Positions 52,140 through 60,905 of a DNA stretch of 64,000 nucleotides are shown here, in pieces. This DNA comes from Deinococcus seoulensis. GTDB lineage: Bacteria > Deinococcota > Deinococci > Deinococcales > Deinococcaceae. Numbering within the stretch: position 1 is the first letter of the stretch; each line of letters starts with the position of its first letter. The notes under the pieces were generated by a model, which was given only the letters and a program-made list of their open reading frames with translations, was not told the DNA's origin and did not search any database. The translations under genes and the position numbers were made by a program. The stretch is taken from contig NZ_BMQM01000009.1 in NCBI RefSeq assembly GCF_014648115.1, positions 1-64,000 on the forward strand, in the 5' to 3' direction.

Positions 52140-53258
52140 TCAGGGCAGGCGCGGCGCGGCTCCCGCTGCGAACAGGCTGCCGTTCCACGCGCCGCGCAGC
52201 GTGCGGGCCGCGACCATGATCCACAGGCCCGCCAGGACGCCGGTCAGCGCCCAGCCGAGGTGCGTGAATCCGCTCAGGTGACTCTGCTCACCGAGCGCGA
52301 AGGTGGCGGCCGTGAACACGCCCAGCGGGAAGGTCAGGCCCCACCAGCCCAGGTTGAACGGCAGGCCGCCCCGCACGTAACGGCGGGTCGTGAGCGCGGC
52401 GAGGGCCAGCCACCACCCGCCGAACCCCCACAGGATCAGCCCGCCCAGCAGCCCGAACCCGCTGAACACCGGGGCGAGGTCCGCGAGGCCCAGCGTGCCC
52501 AGCACGGGCGGCGCGGCGTGCCCGAGTTGCAGCAGGGCCAGCGCGCCTGTGGCGAGCGGTCCCAGCGGCAGGAACATGCTGACGCCGACCTCCGCGCCGG
52601 GCAGTTTGTGCTGCGCGAGCCTCAGCAGCAGGATGGTGATCAGCATCAGCGCGATCGGCACGGACAGCGCGAACAGCACGTACCCGCCCACCAGCAGCGG
52701 GGCGGCCTGCGCGGCGCCGAGGTGCGGGGCGATCAGTCCGGCGCTGGCGGCGGCCACCTCGGACGCCACGACGGGCAGCAGCCACAGCGCGGTCATGCGT
52801 TCCAGCGCGTGGTCCTGCCGGGTGAACATCAGGTACGGGACGAGCAGGCCGGTCGCGGCGGCCAGCAGGGCGTCCAGGGTCCACAGGGAGCGGGCGACCT
52901 GCGCGGCCCCGTCGCCCCAGTGGGGCACGCCGAACACGATCAGGCCGTTGATGACGGTGGCCAGCCCCATGGGAACGGCGCCCAGGAACATGCTCTGCGC
53001 CGGGTGGTGCAGCGTGGCGCGGCTCTCGGCCGGGTACAGGATCAGCCGCGCGGCGGACAGGACCGTGAACAGCAGCAGCAGCGTCATGTTCAGCCACCAC
53101 AGCGCCTCGCCCGCCGCCGCTGCGCCCGCCACGGGCAGGTGCGGCAGCGTCAGGGACACGATGCCGGTGCCCATGACGGCCGTGAACCAGTTCGGCGTGA
53201 AACCGCGGATCACGTCCGCGTGCAGGGCCGGGCGGGCAGGGAGGCGAGCGGGAACCAT
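52140..53258 (-). CDS. TDT/SLAC1-type (TehA-like) anion or C4-dicarboxylate transporter
   Basis: A 372-residue membrane protein with about ten hydrophobic helices. The N-terminal FTPNWFTAVMGTGIVSLTLPHLP is the family signature (F-x-P-x-W-F-x-x-x-M-G-T-G), followed by GAVPMGLATVINGLIVF and GFGGWWLALAAL. Members export sulfite, malate or other anions. I chose the ATG at 53258; a frame extending to 53288 adds a short charged stretch. It is divergent from a LysR regulator that probably controls it. Confidence 0.88.
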   Translation of the reverse strand: MVPARLPARPALHADVIRGFTPNWFTAVMGTGIVSLTLPHLPVAGAAAAGEALWWLNMTLLLLFTVLSAARLILYPAESRATLHHPAQSMFLGAVPMGLATVINGLIVFGVPHWGDGAAQVARSLWTLDALLAAATGLLVPYLMFTRQDHALERMTALWLLPVVASEVAAASAGLIAPHLGAAQAAPLLVGGYVLFALSVPIALMLITILLLRLAQHKLPGAEVGVSMFLPLGPLATGALALLQLGHAAPPVLGTLGLADLAPVFSGFGLLGGLILWGFGGWWLALAALTTRRYVRGGLPFNLGWWGLTFPLGVFTAATFALGEQSHLSGFTHLGWALTGVLAGLWIMVAARTLRGAWNGSLFAAGAAPRLP

Positions 53259-53286
53259 GCCCCGAGCGTAGGCGCCCGCTGACCTC

Positions 53287-53302
53287 AACTCAAATGAGAG
53301 TT
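53287..53302. promoter_or_regulatory. Palindrome in the transporter-LysR divergent region
   Basis: AACTC-AAATGA-GAGTT is an inverted repeat with five-base arms and lies between the two divergent starts, 28 bases from the transporter ATG and 45 from the LysR ATG. It is a candidate LysR-type site. Confidence 0.45.
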
Positions 53303-53347
53303 CATTGGATTCCCCAAAAAAATACTGATACCACTCCCCTGGCGGGT

Positions 53348-54238
53348 ATGCTGCGGCGCGTGAGCCTCGACCCGCACCACCTGCTGACCTTCGCCCGCGT
53401 GGCGGCGCGCGGCAGCCTCAGCGCCGCCGCGACCGAACTGAACCTCACGCAGCCCGCCGTGTCCGCCCAGATGAAACTGCTGACCCAGGCGGTCGGGGAA
53501 CCGCTCCTGACCCGCCACCGCCACGGCGTGACCCTCACGCCCGCCGGGGAGGGCCTGCTGCCGCACGCCCGCACCCTGACCCGCTCACTGCGCGCCGCGC
53601 AGGACTACCTGAACGAACTGCGCGGCCTGGACAGCGGCACCCTGAACGTCGCCGCGAGCAGCACCGTCGCCGCCGCGATCCTGCCCGGCGTGCTGGCCGC
53701 CTTTCACGCCGCGCACCCGCGCGTGACCATCCAGGTCCGTCAGGGCAACACCCGCGAGGTCCTGGCCGCCCTTCAGGCCGCGCAGGCCGAGGTCGCCCTG
53801 ATCGAGGGACCGCCCGGCACGCCCGGCCCCGACTGGGTGGCCGCGCCGTTCGGGCAGGACGAACTGATCCTGGTCGCGCCGCCCGGCACGCCCGCCGCGC
53901 CCCCCCCGGACCTCAATCACCTGCCGCTGATCTGGCGGGAACGCGGTTCCGGCACGCGCGAGGTGGCCGAGGCCGCCCTGGCCCGCGCGGGCCTGACGCC
54001 CCCCACCCTGCTGGAACTGCCGGGCACCGAGGCCGTCAAGGAGGCCGTGATTCAGGGCCTGGGCGCGGCGTTCCTGCCGGAACTGCGCGTGCGGCGAGAA
54101 CTGCGCGCCGGACTGCTGGTGCGCCTGCCGCTGACCCTGCCCGGCCTGCGCCGCCCCCTGACCCGCGTGACCCCGCACCCGGACGGGCAGTCCCGCGCGG
54201 CCCGCGCGTTCCTGACACTGCTGGACCAGCGGCCCTGA
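53348..54238 (+). CDS. LysR-family transcriptional regulator
   Basis: A 296-residue regulator with the LysR winged helix at the start (LDPHHLLTFARVAARGSLSAAATELNLTQPAVSAQMKLLTQAVGEPLLTRHRHGVTLTPAG) and a periplasmic-binding-like effector domain opening GTLNVAASSTVAAAILPGVLAAFHAAHP. The N-terminal HTH and the stretch IWRERGSGTREVAEAAL resemble regulators of small-anion metabolism such as CysB/CbbR-type, but the ligand is not readable. The ATG at 53348 begins just before the HTH; a longer frame to 53294 would overlap the palindrome. Confidence 0.93.
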   Translation: MLRRVSLDPHHLLTFARVAARGSLSAAATELNLTQPAVSAQMKLLTQAVGEPLLTRHRHGVTLTPAGEGLLPHARTLTRSLRAAQDYLNELRGLDSGTLNVAASSTVAAAILPGVLAAFHAAHPRVTIQVRQGNTREVLAALQAAQAEVALIEGPPGTPGPDWVAAPFGQDELILVAPPGTPAAPPPDLNHLPLIWRERGSGTREVAEAALARAGLTPPTLLELPGTEAVKEAVIQGLGAAFLPELRVRRELRAGLLVRLPLTLPGLRRPLTRVTPHPDGQSRAARAFLTLLDQRP

Positions 54239-54257
54239 CCGGGTCAGCGTGGACTGC

Positions 54258-55085
54258 TCAGCGCCGCACCTGCACGGGCGGCGCGTTCCACAGCTGCCCG
54301 CGCAGGGACTCGCGCGCGCCCAGCAGCGTCCTGTCCAGGTCCGGTCCCCTGGCGGCCACGCCGCGCAGCCACACCGCGCCGCCCGCCGACACCCCGGACG
54401 CCAGCACGCCCGGCACGTCCGGCAGGTCCGCCGGGACCGGGCCGCCGACGAACACCCCGGACGCCTGATAGTCCTGCCCGCTCCACACGCCCGGCGCGCG
54501 GGTGAATTCGCCCGGCACGAGCCGCTGCCGGTCCAGGTACACCCGCCGCCCCGCGACACTCACCTGCACGCGACTCTCGTAGGACAGGAAGGCCAGCCGC
54601 TCGCCGGTCTGCACCCGGCCCGACGCGAGCGTCTCGGTCAGGGCGAACTGCGCGCCGACCTCCAGCTCGGCGGTCAGGGTCTGCGCGAACGCACTCCCGG
54701 CGAAGGGAATGGTGCGTTCCGGGTGGAATTCCAGCCGCGCGCCCGCCGCCACCGTGAAGTGAACGTCCTGCGTGGCGGGGCGACCATCCGGCGACGGCTG
54801 CACCCGTGTGGCGGACTGCGTGAGGATCAGCACCCGCGCGCCCGCCTCCACCGTCACGCGGATCTCGGCGTGATCGCCGCCCAGCACGCCGCCGGTCGGA
54901 TTCACGATGAAGACCATCAGCGTCCCGCACGGCAGTTCGAAGGGCCGGATGACCATCAGCGGCGCCTTCTGCGTGTCCCGCAGCAGCGCGGTGCGCCCGC
55001 CCCGCACGCCGAAGTGCAGGTGCAGCACGCCCGTGCGCGTGCGGGCCAGCAGCGTGCCGGAAGACAGGGGGCGGGGCAGGGTCAG
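54258..55085 (-). CDS. ureD: Urease accessory protein UreD
   Basis: An accessory protein that binds apo-urease with UreF and UreG for nickel insertion. The frame shows [78 protein letters not shown], the UreD/UreH core. The start is unclear: no ATG, GTG or TTG lies just upstream. I give a CTG at 55085 that overlaps the ureG stop (CTGA); otherwise a start inside ureG or the GTG before LHLHF would be used. It is the last gene of the leftward urease operon. Confidence 0.85.
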   Translation of the reverse strand: MTLPRPLSSGTLLARTRTGVLHLHFGVRGGRTALLRDTQKAPLMVIRPFELPCGTLMVFIVNPTGGVLGGDHAEIRVTVEAGARVLILTQSATRVQPSPDGRPATQDVHFTVAAGARLEFHPERTIPFAGSAFAQTLTAELEVGAQFALTETLASGRVQTGERLAFLSYESRVQVSVAGRRVYLDRQRLVPGEFTRAPGVWSGQDYQASGVFVGGPVPADLPDVPGVLASGVSAGGAVWLRGVAARGPDLDRTLLGARESLRGQLWNAPPVQVRR

Positions 55086-55771
55086 ACCGGCGCTCCCCGC
55101 TGGCCCGTGTCCTGCAACCCCACGCGGGGCGGCGGCACGTTCCGGAACAGCAGGTCGTGCTCGATCCACGCGATCACGTCCGCCAGGCCGTCGCCACTCT
55201 TGAGGTTCGTGAACACGAAGGGCCGCACCTCGCCGCCCACGGTGCGCCCGGCCCGCGCGTCGGCGTCCATCACGCGCAGGTCCGCGCCCACGTGCGGCGC
55301 GAGGTCCGTCTTGTTGATCACCAGCAGGTCGCTGCCGCGCACGCCGGGACCCCCCTTGCGCGGCACCTTCTCGCCGCCGGACACGTCCAGCACGAACATC
55401 CACGCGTCCACCAGCTCCGGCGAGAAACTGGAGGCCAGGTTGTCGCCGCCCGACTCGATGAACAGCAGTTCCAGCCCTGGATACTCGCGCGTCAGGGCCT
55501 CCGCGGCCTCCTGATTCAGTGAGGCGTCCTCGCGGATCGCGGTGTGCGGGCAGCCGCCCGTCTGCACGCCCCGGATGCGGTCGGCGGGCAACGCGGCGGC
55601 GGCCGTCAGGATCCGCTGGTCCTCGAAGGTGTAGATGTCGTTCGTGATGACGGCCAGCTCGAAACGGTCGCGCAGCGCGCGGCACAGCGCCTCCAGCAGC
55701 GCCGTCTTGCCACTGCCGACCGGGCCGCCCACGCCGATCCGCAGGGGAGAGGAAGGATTGGGATTGCTCAT
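55082..55771 (-). CDS. ureG: Urease accessory GTPase UreG
   Basis: A SIMIBI GTPase that powers nickel delivery to urease. The 229 residues include the P-loop GPVGSGKT at 16-23, [34 protein letters not shown] with the CPH metal motif, [17 protein letters not shown] and [20 protein letters not shown] precedes the ATG at 55771; the reading frame runs further upstream but only through ureF in another phase. The stop overlaps the proposed ureD start. Confidence 0.97.
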   Translation of the reverse strand: MSNPNPSSPLRIGVGGPVGSGKTALLEALCRALRDRFELAVITNDIYTFEDQRILTAAAALPADRIRGVQTGGCPHTAIREDASLNQEAAEALTREYPGLELLFIESGGDNLASSFSPELVDAWMFVLDVSGGEKVPRKGGPGVRGSDLLVINKTDLAPHVGADLRVMDADARAGRTVGGEVRPFVFTNLKSGDGLADVIAWIEHDLLFRNVPPPRVGLQDTGQRGAPV

Positions 55772-55785
55772 TGGAACTCCTTGGG

Positions 55786-56430
55786 TCACGTCTGGAACAG
55801 TCGCGCGTCCAGCCGGGGTTGTTCGCTCGCGGCGACGTCCAGGTGCGGGGTGAAGGTAAAGAGGTCGTCCGGCGTGGCGTGCAGGGCCGCGTGGATGCAG
55901 GCCTGCGCGGCCCCCTCGCAGTGGGCGGCGCAGCGCTGGGCGTCCAGTCCGCCGAGTTTCATCAGGCGCGTGGCGCTGGTGGCGCGGCCCAGCAGCCAGC
56001 CGCTCACGAACCCCGTGACGGTGTCCGCGCGTGGCGTGCCGAGCGCGTGCCCCAGCAGCGCGAAGGTGGTCGCGTGGTGCCGGGTGGCGGGCAGGTCCGC
56101 CACGATGTCCGGCCAGAGGTGCGTGGCGGCGCGGCGCAGGTTCGCCCCGACCCGCGTGCTCGCCGCGCGTGGCCCCGGCACGAGCTTCAGGTCGTCCAGC
56201 AGGTCGTCGAGGTCCGCCAGCGTGGCGGGGGCGGCGCCCCACGCCAGCGCGCAGGCGGGCGCGTCCTGCGCCCCCCACCCGTGTGTCAGCTGCCCCGCCA
56301 GGAACGCCGTCAGGTCGCCGGGCGTGCGGACCTCGCCGCGCGTCGTGAGGGTCTCCAGCCCGTCGCTGAACGCGTACGCCCCGGTGGGAAACGCCGAGTC
56401 CGCCAGTTGCAGGAGGCGCAGGAGGCTCAT
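55786..56430 (-). CDS. ureF: Urease accessory protein UreF
   Basis: A 214-residue protein, all helical, that bridges UreD and UreG and gates the GTPase. The N-terminus [26 protein letters not shown] is the canonical family start, which fixes the ATG at 56430. That ATG and its GGAG five bases upstream are contributed by the end of an R1 repeat. It also shows [16 protein letters not shown] and the C-terminal [19 protein letters not shown]. It lies 15 bases before ureG. Confidence 0.94.
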   Translation of the reverse strand: MSLLRLLQLADSAFPTGAYAFSDGLETLTTRGEVRTPGDLTAFLAGQLTHGWGAQDAPACALAWGAAPATLADLDDLLDDLKLVPGPRAASTRVGANLRRAATHLWPDIVADLPATRHHATTFALLGHALGTPRADTVTGFVSGWLLGRATSATRLMKLGGLDAQRCAAHCEGAAQACIHAALHATPDDLFTFTPHLDVAASEQPRLDARLFQT

Positions 56431-56566
56431 ACGGACTCCGATTGAATGGGCTGCAAAGCCCGTTCAATTCGAGCGGATGCGAGCAGGAGAGAAACGGGTT
56501 CCGGACGTGGAGCTGGCAATCCGGTGAACTTCCGGATTGTCGGCGAAACAAACGGAATCCGTATCA
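56428..56566. repeat. R1 repeat, full-length copy between ureE and ureF
   Basis: Ends are CATACGGACTCCG and CGGAATCCGTATCA. Hairpin I arms are TTGAATGGGCT/AGCCCGTTCAA; hairpin II arms CAATCCGG/CCGGATTG. Read on the minus strand, the first three bases form the ureE TGA stop and the last three the ureF ATG, so the repeat is the entire intergenic segment. Confidence 0.92.
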
Positions 56567-57019
56567 TCCTTCGTGCTCCCAGGACGGGCGGCCATGAAAC
56601 GGGCGTTCCTCGCGCGTGAAAGGCACGCCCAGCCGCGTCAGCAGCAGCTCCAGCGGCGCGTCCCACAACGCCAGGAACGTCGCCCCGTCCGGCACGAGGT
56701 CACGGTGCAGGTTCCCCACCGCGTGCCCCAGCGCCGCCGCCTCGGCCAGCGTGCGTGGCGTGACGACCGCCACGTCCTCCGGGGCGGCGGCCACGACGTA
56801 ACTCACGCCGCCCCTCACCTCCAGCAGGGTGCCGGGCGACAGCACCGTCCCGGTCGGCAGGGCCAGCAGCAGTTCCGCGCCGTCCGGGGCGCGCAGGCGG
56901 CGGCGCACCCGGCGGCGGTCGGCGGCCGTCATGGGCACGCGCACCACCTCGCCCGCCACCGCCCCGGCGGTCGTCACCGTGCCCAGCACCGGGCGGCGCA
57001 GCCCGGACAGACGGGTCAC
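56564..57019 (-). CDS. ureE: Urease nickel chaperone UreE
   Basis: A 151-residue metallochaperone. An N-terminal substrate-like domain (VRVPMTAADRRRVRRRLRAPDGAELLLALPTGTVLSPGTLL) is followed by the UreE metal domain with EAAALGHAVGNLHRDLVPDG and APLELLLTRLGVPFTREERPFHG. It lacks the long C-terminal His tail of some UreE proteins. I chose the GTG in a GTGA overlap with hypB; the longer frame is Arg-rich and within hypB. Its stop is part of an R1 repeat. Confidence 0.9.
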   Translation of the reverse strand: MTRLSGLRRPVLGTVTTAGAVAGEVVRVPMTAADRRRVRRRLRAPDGAELLLALPTGTVLSPGTLLEVRGGVSYVVAAAPEDVAVVTPRTLAEAAALGHAVGNLHRDLVPDGATFLALWDAPLELLLTRLGVPFTREERPFHGRPSWEHEG

Positions 57020-57678
57020 GCCCGCTCGCCCCGCACGAACGCGAACCACGCGTCCAGGCCCGCGCCGCTGCGACTGCTCAGCTCGATGACCGGCACGCCG
57101 GGCCGCGCCCGGTCGATGTTCTCCCGGCACAGGTCCCGGTCGAAGCCCACCGCGTCCGCGAGGTCCATCTTCGTGATCACCACCACGTCCGCCGTGTTGA
57201 ACATCGTCGGGTACTTCAGCGGCTTGTCCTCACCCTCCGTGGTGCTGATCAGCACCGCGCGGGCCGCCTCGCCCAGATCGTACGAACTGGGGCACACCAG
57301 GTTCCCCACGTTCTCCAGGAACAGCACCTCCAGCCCCGCCAGATCGAAGCGCGGCAGCACCGCCTGCACCATCGCCGCGTCCAGGTGGCAGATGGTGCCC
57401 GTCACGATCTGCTCGGCCTGCGCGCCGTGCTGCCGCAGCCGCGCCGCGTCGTTCTCGGTCGCCAGGTCCCCCACCGCGACCGCCATGCTCACCTGCCCCG
57501 CCAGATCCCGCAGCGTGCGTTCCAGCAGCGCCGTCTTGCCCGCACCGGGACTGCTCGCCAGATTGATCGTCCGCACGCCCGCCGCCGCGAAGGCAGCGCG
57601 GTTTTCGGCCGCCGTGTGATCATTCGCCTTCAGGATGTTCTGCCGCACCGTCACGATGCGCGGATTCGCTACCGTCAT
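57016..57678 (-). CDS. hypB: Nickel incorporation GTPase HypB
   Basis: A 220-residue SIMIBI GTPase: P-loop NLASSPGAGKTALLERT, VAVGDLATENDAARLRQHGAQAEQIVTGTICHLDA with the metal-site Cys-His, NVGNLVCPSSYDLGE with the second Cys, and VITKMDLADAVGFD. The N-terminal CxxCGC high-affinity nickel motif and His-rich stretches found in some HypBs are absent. No hydrogenase genes are nearby; inside the urease operon it probably supplies nickel to urease, as HypA/HypB do in Helicobacter. Confidence 0.94.
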   Translation of the reverse strand: MTVANPRIVTVRQNILKANDHTAAENRAAFAAAGVRTINLASSPGAGKTALLERTLRDLAGQVSMAVAVGDLATENDAARLRQHGAQAEQIVTGTICHLDAAMVQAVLPRFDLAGLEVLFLENVGNLVCPSSYDLGEAARAVLISTTEGEDKPLKYPTMFNTADVVVITKMDLADAVGFDRDLCRENIDRARPGVPVIELSSRSGAGLDAWFAFVRGERA

Positions 57679-58037
57679 ACGTCCTCCAGATCAGGTTCAG
57701 CCAGTTCGATCTCGTCCAGCTCCAGTTCATCGCCCGCCAGCAGCGTCGGCGTCGGCGCGCCGCACTCAGGGCAGCGCAGCCCCCGCGTCACGTCCAGCGT
57801 CACCCGCCCATGCACCGGGCACTCACCCACACCCGGCACGGTCACCACGCTCAGCCGCGCGCCCTCCAGCGGCGTGCCCTGCGCGCAGGTCGGAAACGCC
57901 GCCGTCAGCGCCTCCGGCACCACACTCGACCACTGACCCACCCGCACCGTCAGTGCGGACGCCCGCGCCGCGCCGTTCTCACGCAACACTTCGGAGGCCA
58001 CGTCGATCAGCGACAGGGCAATGGACGCCTCATGCAC
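57675..58037 (-). CDS. hypA: Nickel chaperone HypA
   Basis: A 120-residue nickel-binding protein starting MHE, where His2 binds nickel. The family helix ASIALSLIDVASEVLRENGAA and the strand ALTVRVGQWSSVVPEALTAAF are clear. The structural zinc site would be made by CPVHG and CPECG; the first pair is CxxH rather than the common CxxC. The C-terminal LAGDELELDEIELAEPDLEDV is acidic. It overlaps hypB by four bases and lies 51 bases after ureC in the direction of transcription. Confidence 0.92.
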   Translation of the reverse strand: MHEASIALSLIDVASEVLRENGAARASALTVRVGQWSSVVPEALTAAFPTCAQGTPLEGARLSVVTVPGVGECPVHGRVTLDVTRGLRCPECGAPTPTLLAGDELELDEIELAEPDLEDV

Positions 58038-58088
58038 GGGAAGCAGGCTCCGAGCTCTGAGCTCTGGGCTGTGAGGGGAATGACCGCA

Positions 58089-59810
58089 TCAGAACAGGAA
58101 GTACCGCTGCGCGAGCGGCAACTCGTCGAGGGGCTCGCAGGTGACGACCTCGCCGTTCACGCGGACCTCGTAGGTTTCGGGGTTGACGTGAATGTCGGGT
58201 GTCTCGGCGTTCAGGATCATGTCCCGCTTGCCGATGTCGCGGGTGTGCTGCACGGCGCTGTAGCGGCGGCCCAGGTCCGGCAGGTTGCCTTCTTCCAAGC
58301 TGACCTGCGACACGAAGTGCAGGCAGGTGGCGTCCGGCCCGCCGCCGTGCGCGGCGAACATGGGGCGCGGGTACACGGGCTGCGGCGTGGGAATTGAAGC
58401 GTTCGCGTCGCCCATCTGCGCGGCGACGACCAGACCACCCTTGATCACCAGCGCGGTCTTCGCACCGAAGAACGCCGGTTTCCACAGCACCAGATCGGCG
58501 AGTTTGCCGACCTCGACGCTGCCGACCTCGTGCGCGATGCCGTGGGCGACGGCAGGGTTGATGGTGTACTTCGCGACGTACCGCCGGGCGCGCAGGTTGT
58601 CGGCGCGGGTGTCCGTGCCCAGGCCGGGGATGCCCAGCGGGCCGCGCTGGAGTTTCATCTTGTGCGCGGTCTGCCACGTGCGGGTGATGACCTCGCCCAC
58701 GCGGCCCATCGCCTGACTGTCGCTGCTCATCATGCTGAATACGCCCAGGTCGTGCAGGACGTCCTCGGCGGCGATCGTCTCGGGGCGGATGCGGCTCTCG
58801 GCGAAACTCACGTCCTCGGGAATGCGGGGCGACAGGTGATGGCAGACCATCAGCATGTCGAGGTGCTCGTGGATGGTGTTCACCGTGAACGGCATGGTCG
58901 GGTTGGTGCTGCTCGGCAGCACGTTCGGCAGGCCCGCCACCTTGATGATGTCCGGCGCGTGCCCGCCCCCGGCACCCTCGGTGTGGAAGGTGTGGATGGT
59001 GCGCCCCGCGAACGCCCGGATGGAGTCCTCGACGAACCCCGACTCGTTCAGCGTGTCGGTGTGGATCGCGACCTGAATGTCGAAGTCCTCGGCGACACTC
59101 AGGGCGGCGTGGATGGCGGCGGGCGTGGTGCCCCAGTCCTCGTGCAGCTTGAGTCCCAGCGCCCCGGCGCGGATCTGCTCCGCCAGCGGCGGCTGCGTAC
59201 TGGCGTTCCCCTTGCCGAGCAGACCGAAGTTCAGCGGCAGGCCCGCCAGACTCTCCAGCATGCGGTGGATGTGCCACTCGCCCGGCGTGCAGGTCGTCGC
59301 GGACGTGCCCGCCGTGGGGCCGGTGCCGCCACCGATCATGGTCGTCACGCCTGACTCCAGCGCCGTCCAGCACTGCTGCGGCGCGATGAAGTGAATGTGC
59401 GTGTCCACCCCGCCCGCCGTCAGGATGTGCCCCTCGCCCGCCACGATCTCGGTACTCGCCCCGATCGTCAGGCCCGGCGTCACGCCGTCCTGCGTGCCGG
59501 GATTCCCCGCCTTCCCGATGGCCGTGATGCGCCCGTTCTTCACGCCCACGTCCGCCTTCACCACGCCCCAGTGATCCAGAATCAACGCGTTCGTGATCAC
59601 CAGATCCGGCACGTTCGCATCCTCGCGGGTGGCGGTGCTGCTCTGACCCAGGCCGTCGCGGATGACCTTCCCACCCCCGAACTTCACCTCCTCGCCGTAC
59701 GTGGTGAAATCCCGCTCCACCTCGATCAGCAGACCCGTATCACCCAGGCGCACCCGGTCCCCCACCGTCGGGCCGTACAGGTCGGCGTACTGCTTCCGGG
59801 TTACACGCAT
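58089..59810 (-). CDS. ureC: Urease alpha subunit UreC
   Basis: The catalytic nickel subunit that hydrolyses urea to ammonia and carbamate. It is 573 residues. Active-site elements visible: [13 protein letters not shown] (nickel His pair), [12 protein letters not shown] (carbamylated Lys), [24 protein letters not shown], the mobile flap [12 protein letters not shown] with its Cys-His, and SSDSQAMGR (nickel Asp). GGAGG precedes the ATG at 59810; the longer frame upstream is repeat-derived sequence. It is separated from ureAB by a second repeat type. Confidence 0.98.
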   Translation of the reverse strand: MRVTRKQYADLYGPTVGDRVRLGDTGLLIEVERDFTTYGEEVKFGGGKVIRDGLGQSSTATREDANVPDLVITNALILDHWGVVKADVGVKNGRITAIGKAGNPGTQDGVTPGLTIGASTEIVAGEGHILTAGGVDTHIHFIAPQQCWTALESGVTTMIGGGTGPTAGTSATTCTPGEWHIHRMLESLAGLPLNFGLLGKGNASTQPPLAEQIRAGALGLKLHEDWGTTPAAIHAALSVAEDFDIQVAIHTDTLNESGFVEDSIRAFAGRTIHTFHTEGAGGGHAPDIIKVAGLPNVLPSSTNPTMPFTVNTIHEHLDMLMVCHHLSPRIPEDVSFAESRIRPETIAAEDVLHDLGVFSMMSSDSQAMGRVGEVITRTWQTAHKMKLQRGPLGIPGLGTDTRADNLRARRYVAKYTINPAVAHGIAHEVGSVEVGKLADLVLWKPAFFGAKTALVIKGGLVVAAQMGDANASIPTPQPVYPRPMFAAHGGGPDATCLHFVSQVSLEEGNLPDLGRRYSAVQHTRDIGKRDMILNAETPDIHVNPETYEVRVNGEVVTCEPLDELPLAQRYFLF

Positions 59811-59838
59811 GGGGAAACCTCCGGTCGGGTCGAAGGTG

Positions 59839-59956
59839 AACCCCTCCGCCCCTTCGGGGCACCTCCCCTCAAGGGGAGGCAAGTGCTCTCTGCCTCCCCT
59901 TGACTTGCAAAGCTCCGCAGGAGAGGGGAGCTGGCCGCGAAGCGGACTGAGGGGTT
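59839..59956. repeat. Second interspersed repeat (R2) between ureC and ureAB
   Basis: It begins AACCCCTCCG and ends CGGACTGAGGGGTT, giving inverted outer ends. Inside are nested hairpins CCCCTTCGGGG, CCTCCCCTCAAGGGGAGG and GGGGAGCTGGCCGCGAAGCGG. It reads as a REP-like element, different in sequence from R1. It lies within the urease operon, where it could stabilise or attenuate the ureC transcript. Confidence 0.75.
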
Positions 59957-59973
59957 AACACGCGACGCTGCCC

Positions 59974-60660
59974 TCATTCCGCCCCTCCAAATCCCTGCTC
60001 GCGGGCGCGGCCGAGCGCGGCGTCCTTCATGCCGTTCCCGTCCAGTTCGCCGCTGACGAGGGCGTTCATGCCGTGGACTTCGCGGGTGCCGCCGAGGGGC
60101 ACGAGTTCGATGTCTCTTTCCTCGCCGGGTTCGAAGCGCACGGCGGTGCCGGCGGGGATGTTGAGGCGCTGGCCGTAGGCGCTGTCTCGGTCGAAGTGCA
60201 GTCCGGCGTTCACCTCGAAGAAGTGGAAGTGACTGCCGATCTGGATGGGGCGGTCGGCGCGGTTGGCGACGGTGAGGGGCGTGACGGGTCGTCCGGCGTT
60301 CAGTTCGATGTGGCCGTCTTCGAGCAGGTACTCGCCGGGAATGACGGCGCTGTGGCCGCCGCGGATGGGGTCGTGGATGGTCACGAGTTTGGTCCCGTCG
60401 GGGAAGGTGCCCTCGACCTGGATGTCGTGGATGAGTTCGGGGATGCCGTCCATCACGTCGTCCGGCGTCAGGATGGTCGCGCCCCAGCTCATGAGGTCCT
60501 CGACGCGCCGTCCGTCGCGGATGCCTTCCAGGACGGCGGCGGTGATCAGGGCGACGGCTTCGGGGTGGTTGAGTTTCAGGCCGCGGGCGCGGCGGTCACG
60601 GGCGACCTGGGCGGCCGCGTGGATCAGGAGTTTGTCGCGTTCGCGTTCCGTGAGTTGCAT
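59974..60660 (-). CDS. ureAB: Fused urease gamma-beta subunit (UreAB)
   Basis: A 228-residue fusion. Residues 1-~100 are the gamma subunit ([74 protein letters not shown]), and ~105-228 are the beta subunit ([74 protein letters not shown]). Fused small subunits are also found in Helicobacter, whereas many bacteria keep UreA and UreB separate. It is the first gene of the leftward operon and faces urtA. Confidence 0.97.
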   Translation of the reverse strand: MQLTERERDKLLIHAAAQVARDRRARGLKLNHPEAVALITAAVLEGIRDGRRVEDLMSWGATILTPDDVMDGIPELIHDIQVEGTFPDGTKLVTIHDPIRGGHSAVIPGEYLLEDGHIELNAGRPVTPLTVANRADRPIQIGSHFHFFEVNAGLHFDRDSAYGQRLNIPAGTAVRFEPGEERDIELVPLGGTREVHGMNALVSGELDGNGMKDAALGRAREQGFGGAE

Positions 60661-60824
60661 CGCTGGGTGGCCTCCTGGGTGGGTGTGGGCGGTTGTGACG
60701 GCTTGTCAGGGTGCAGCGTACCTGCCTAAGGGTCAAGGAACGCTCGTTTTTCTAAACAACTTGCATGCCGGGGGGCGGGGGCGCTCCTATAGTTCGCCCA
60801 TCTGCGCAATCTGTTAAGAAAATC

Positions 60825-60853
60825 TTGAACAAAACGCAGAAAAAGACTACGAT
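60825..60853 (+). promoter_or_regulatory. Sigma-70-type promoter of the urea transporter operon
   Basis: TTGAAC at 60825-60830 and TACGAT at 60848-60853 are separated by 17 bases in an unusually AT-rich stretch, ahead of urtA (start 60906) with an AAGGAG Shine-Dalgarno. The divergent ureAB promoter should lie in the same 245-base gap but I cannot define it. Confidence 0.6.
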
Positions 60854-60905
60854 TCACCGCAAGGCAGCGCCGGTGCGTGCAACGCGCACCCAAAAGGAGA
60901 CCCTC

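Noticed and set aside
57016..58037. Hydrogenase maturation cluster
   Set aside because: Only hypA and hypB are present; the surrounding genes are all urease genes.
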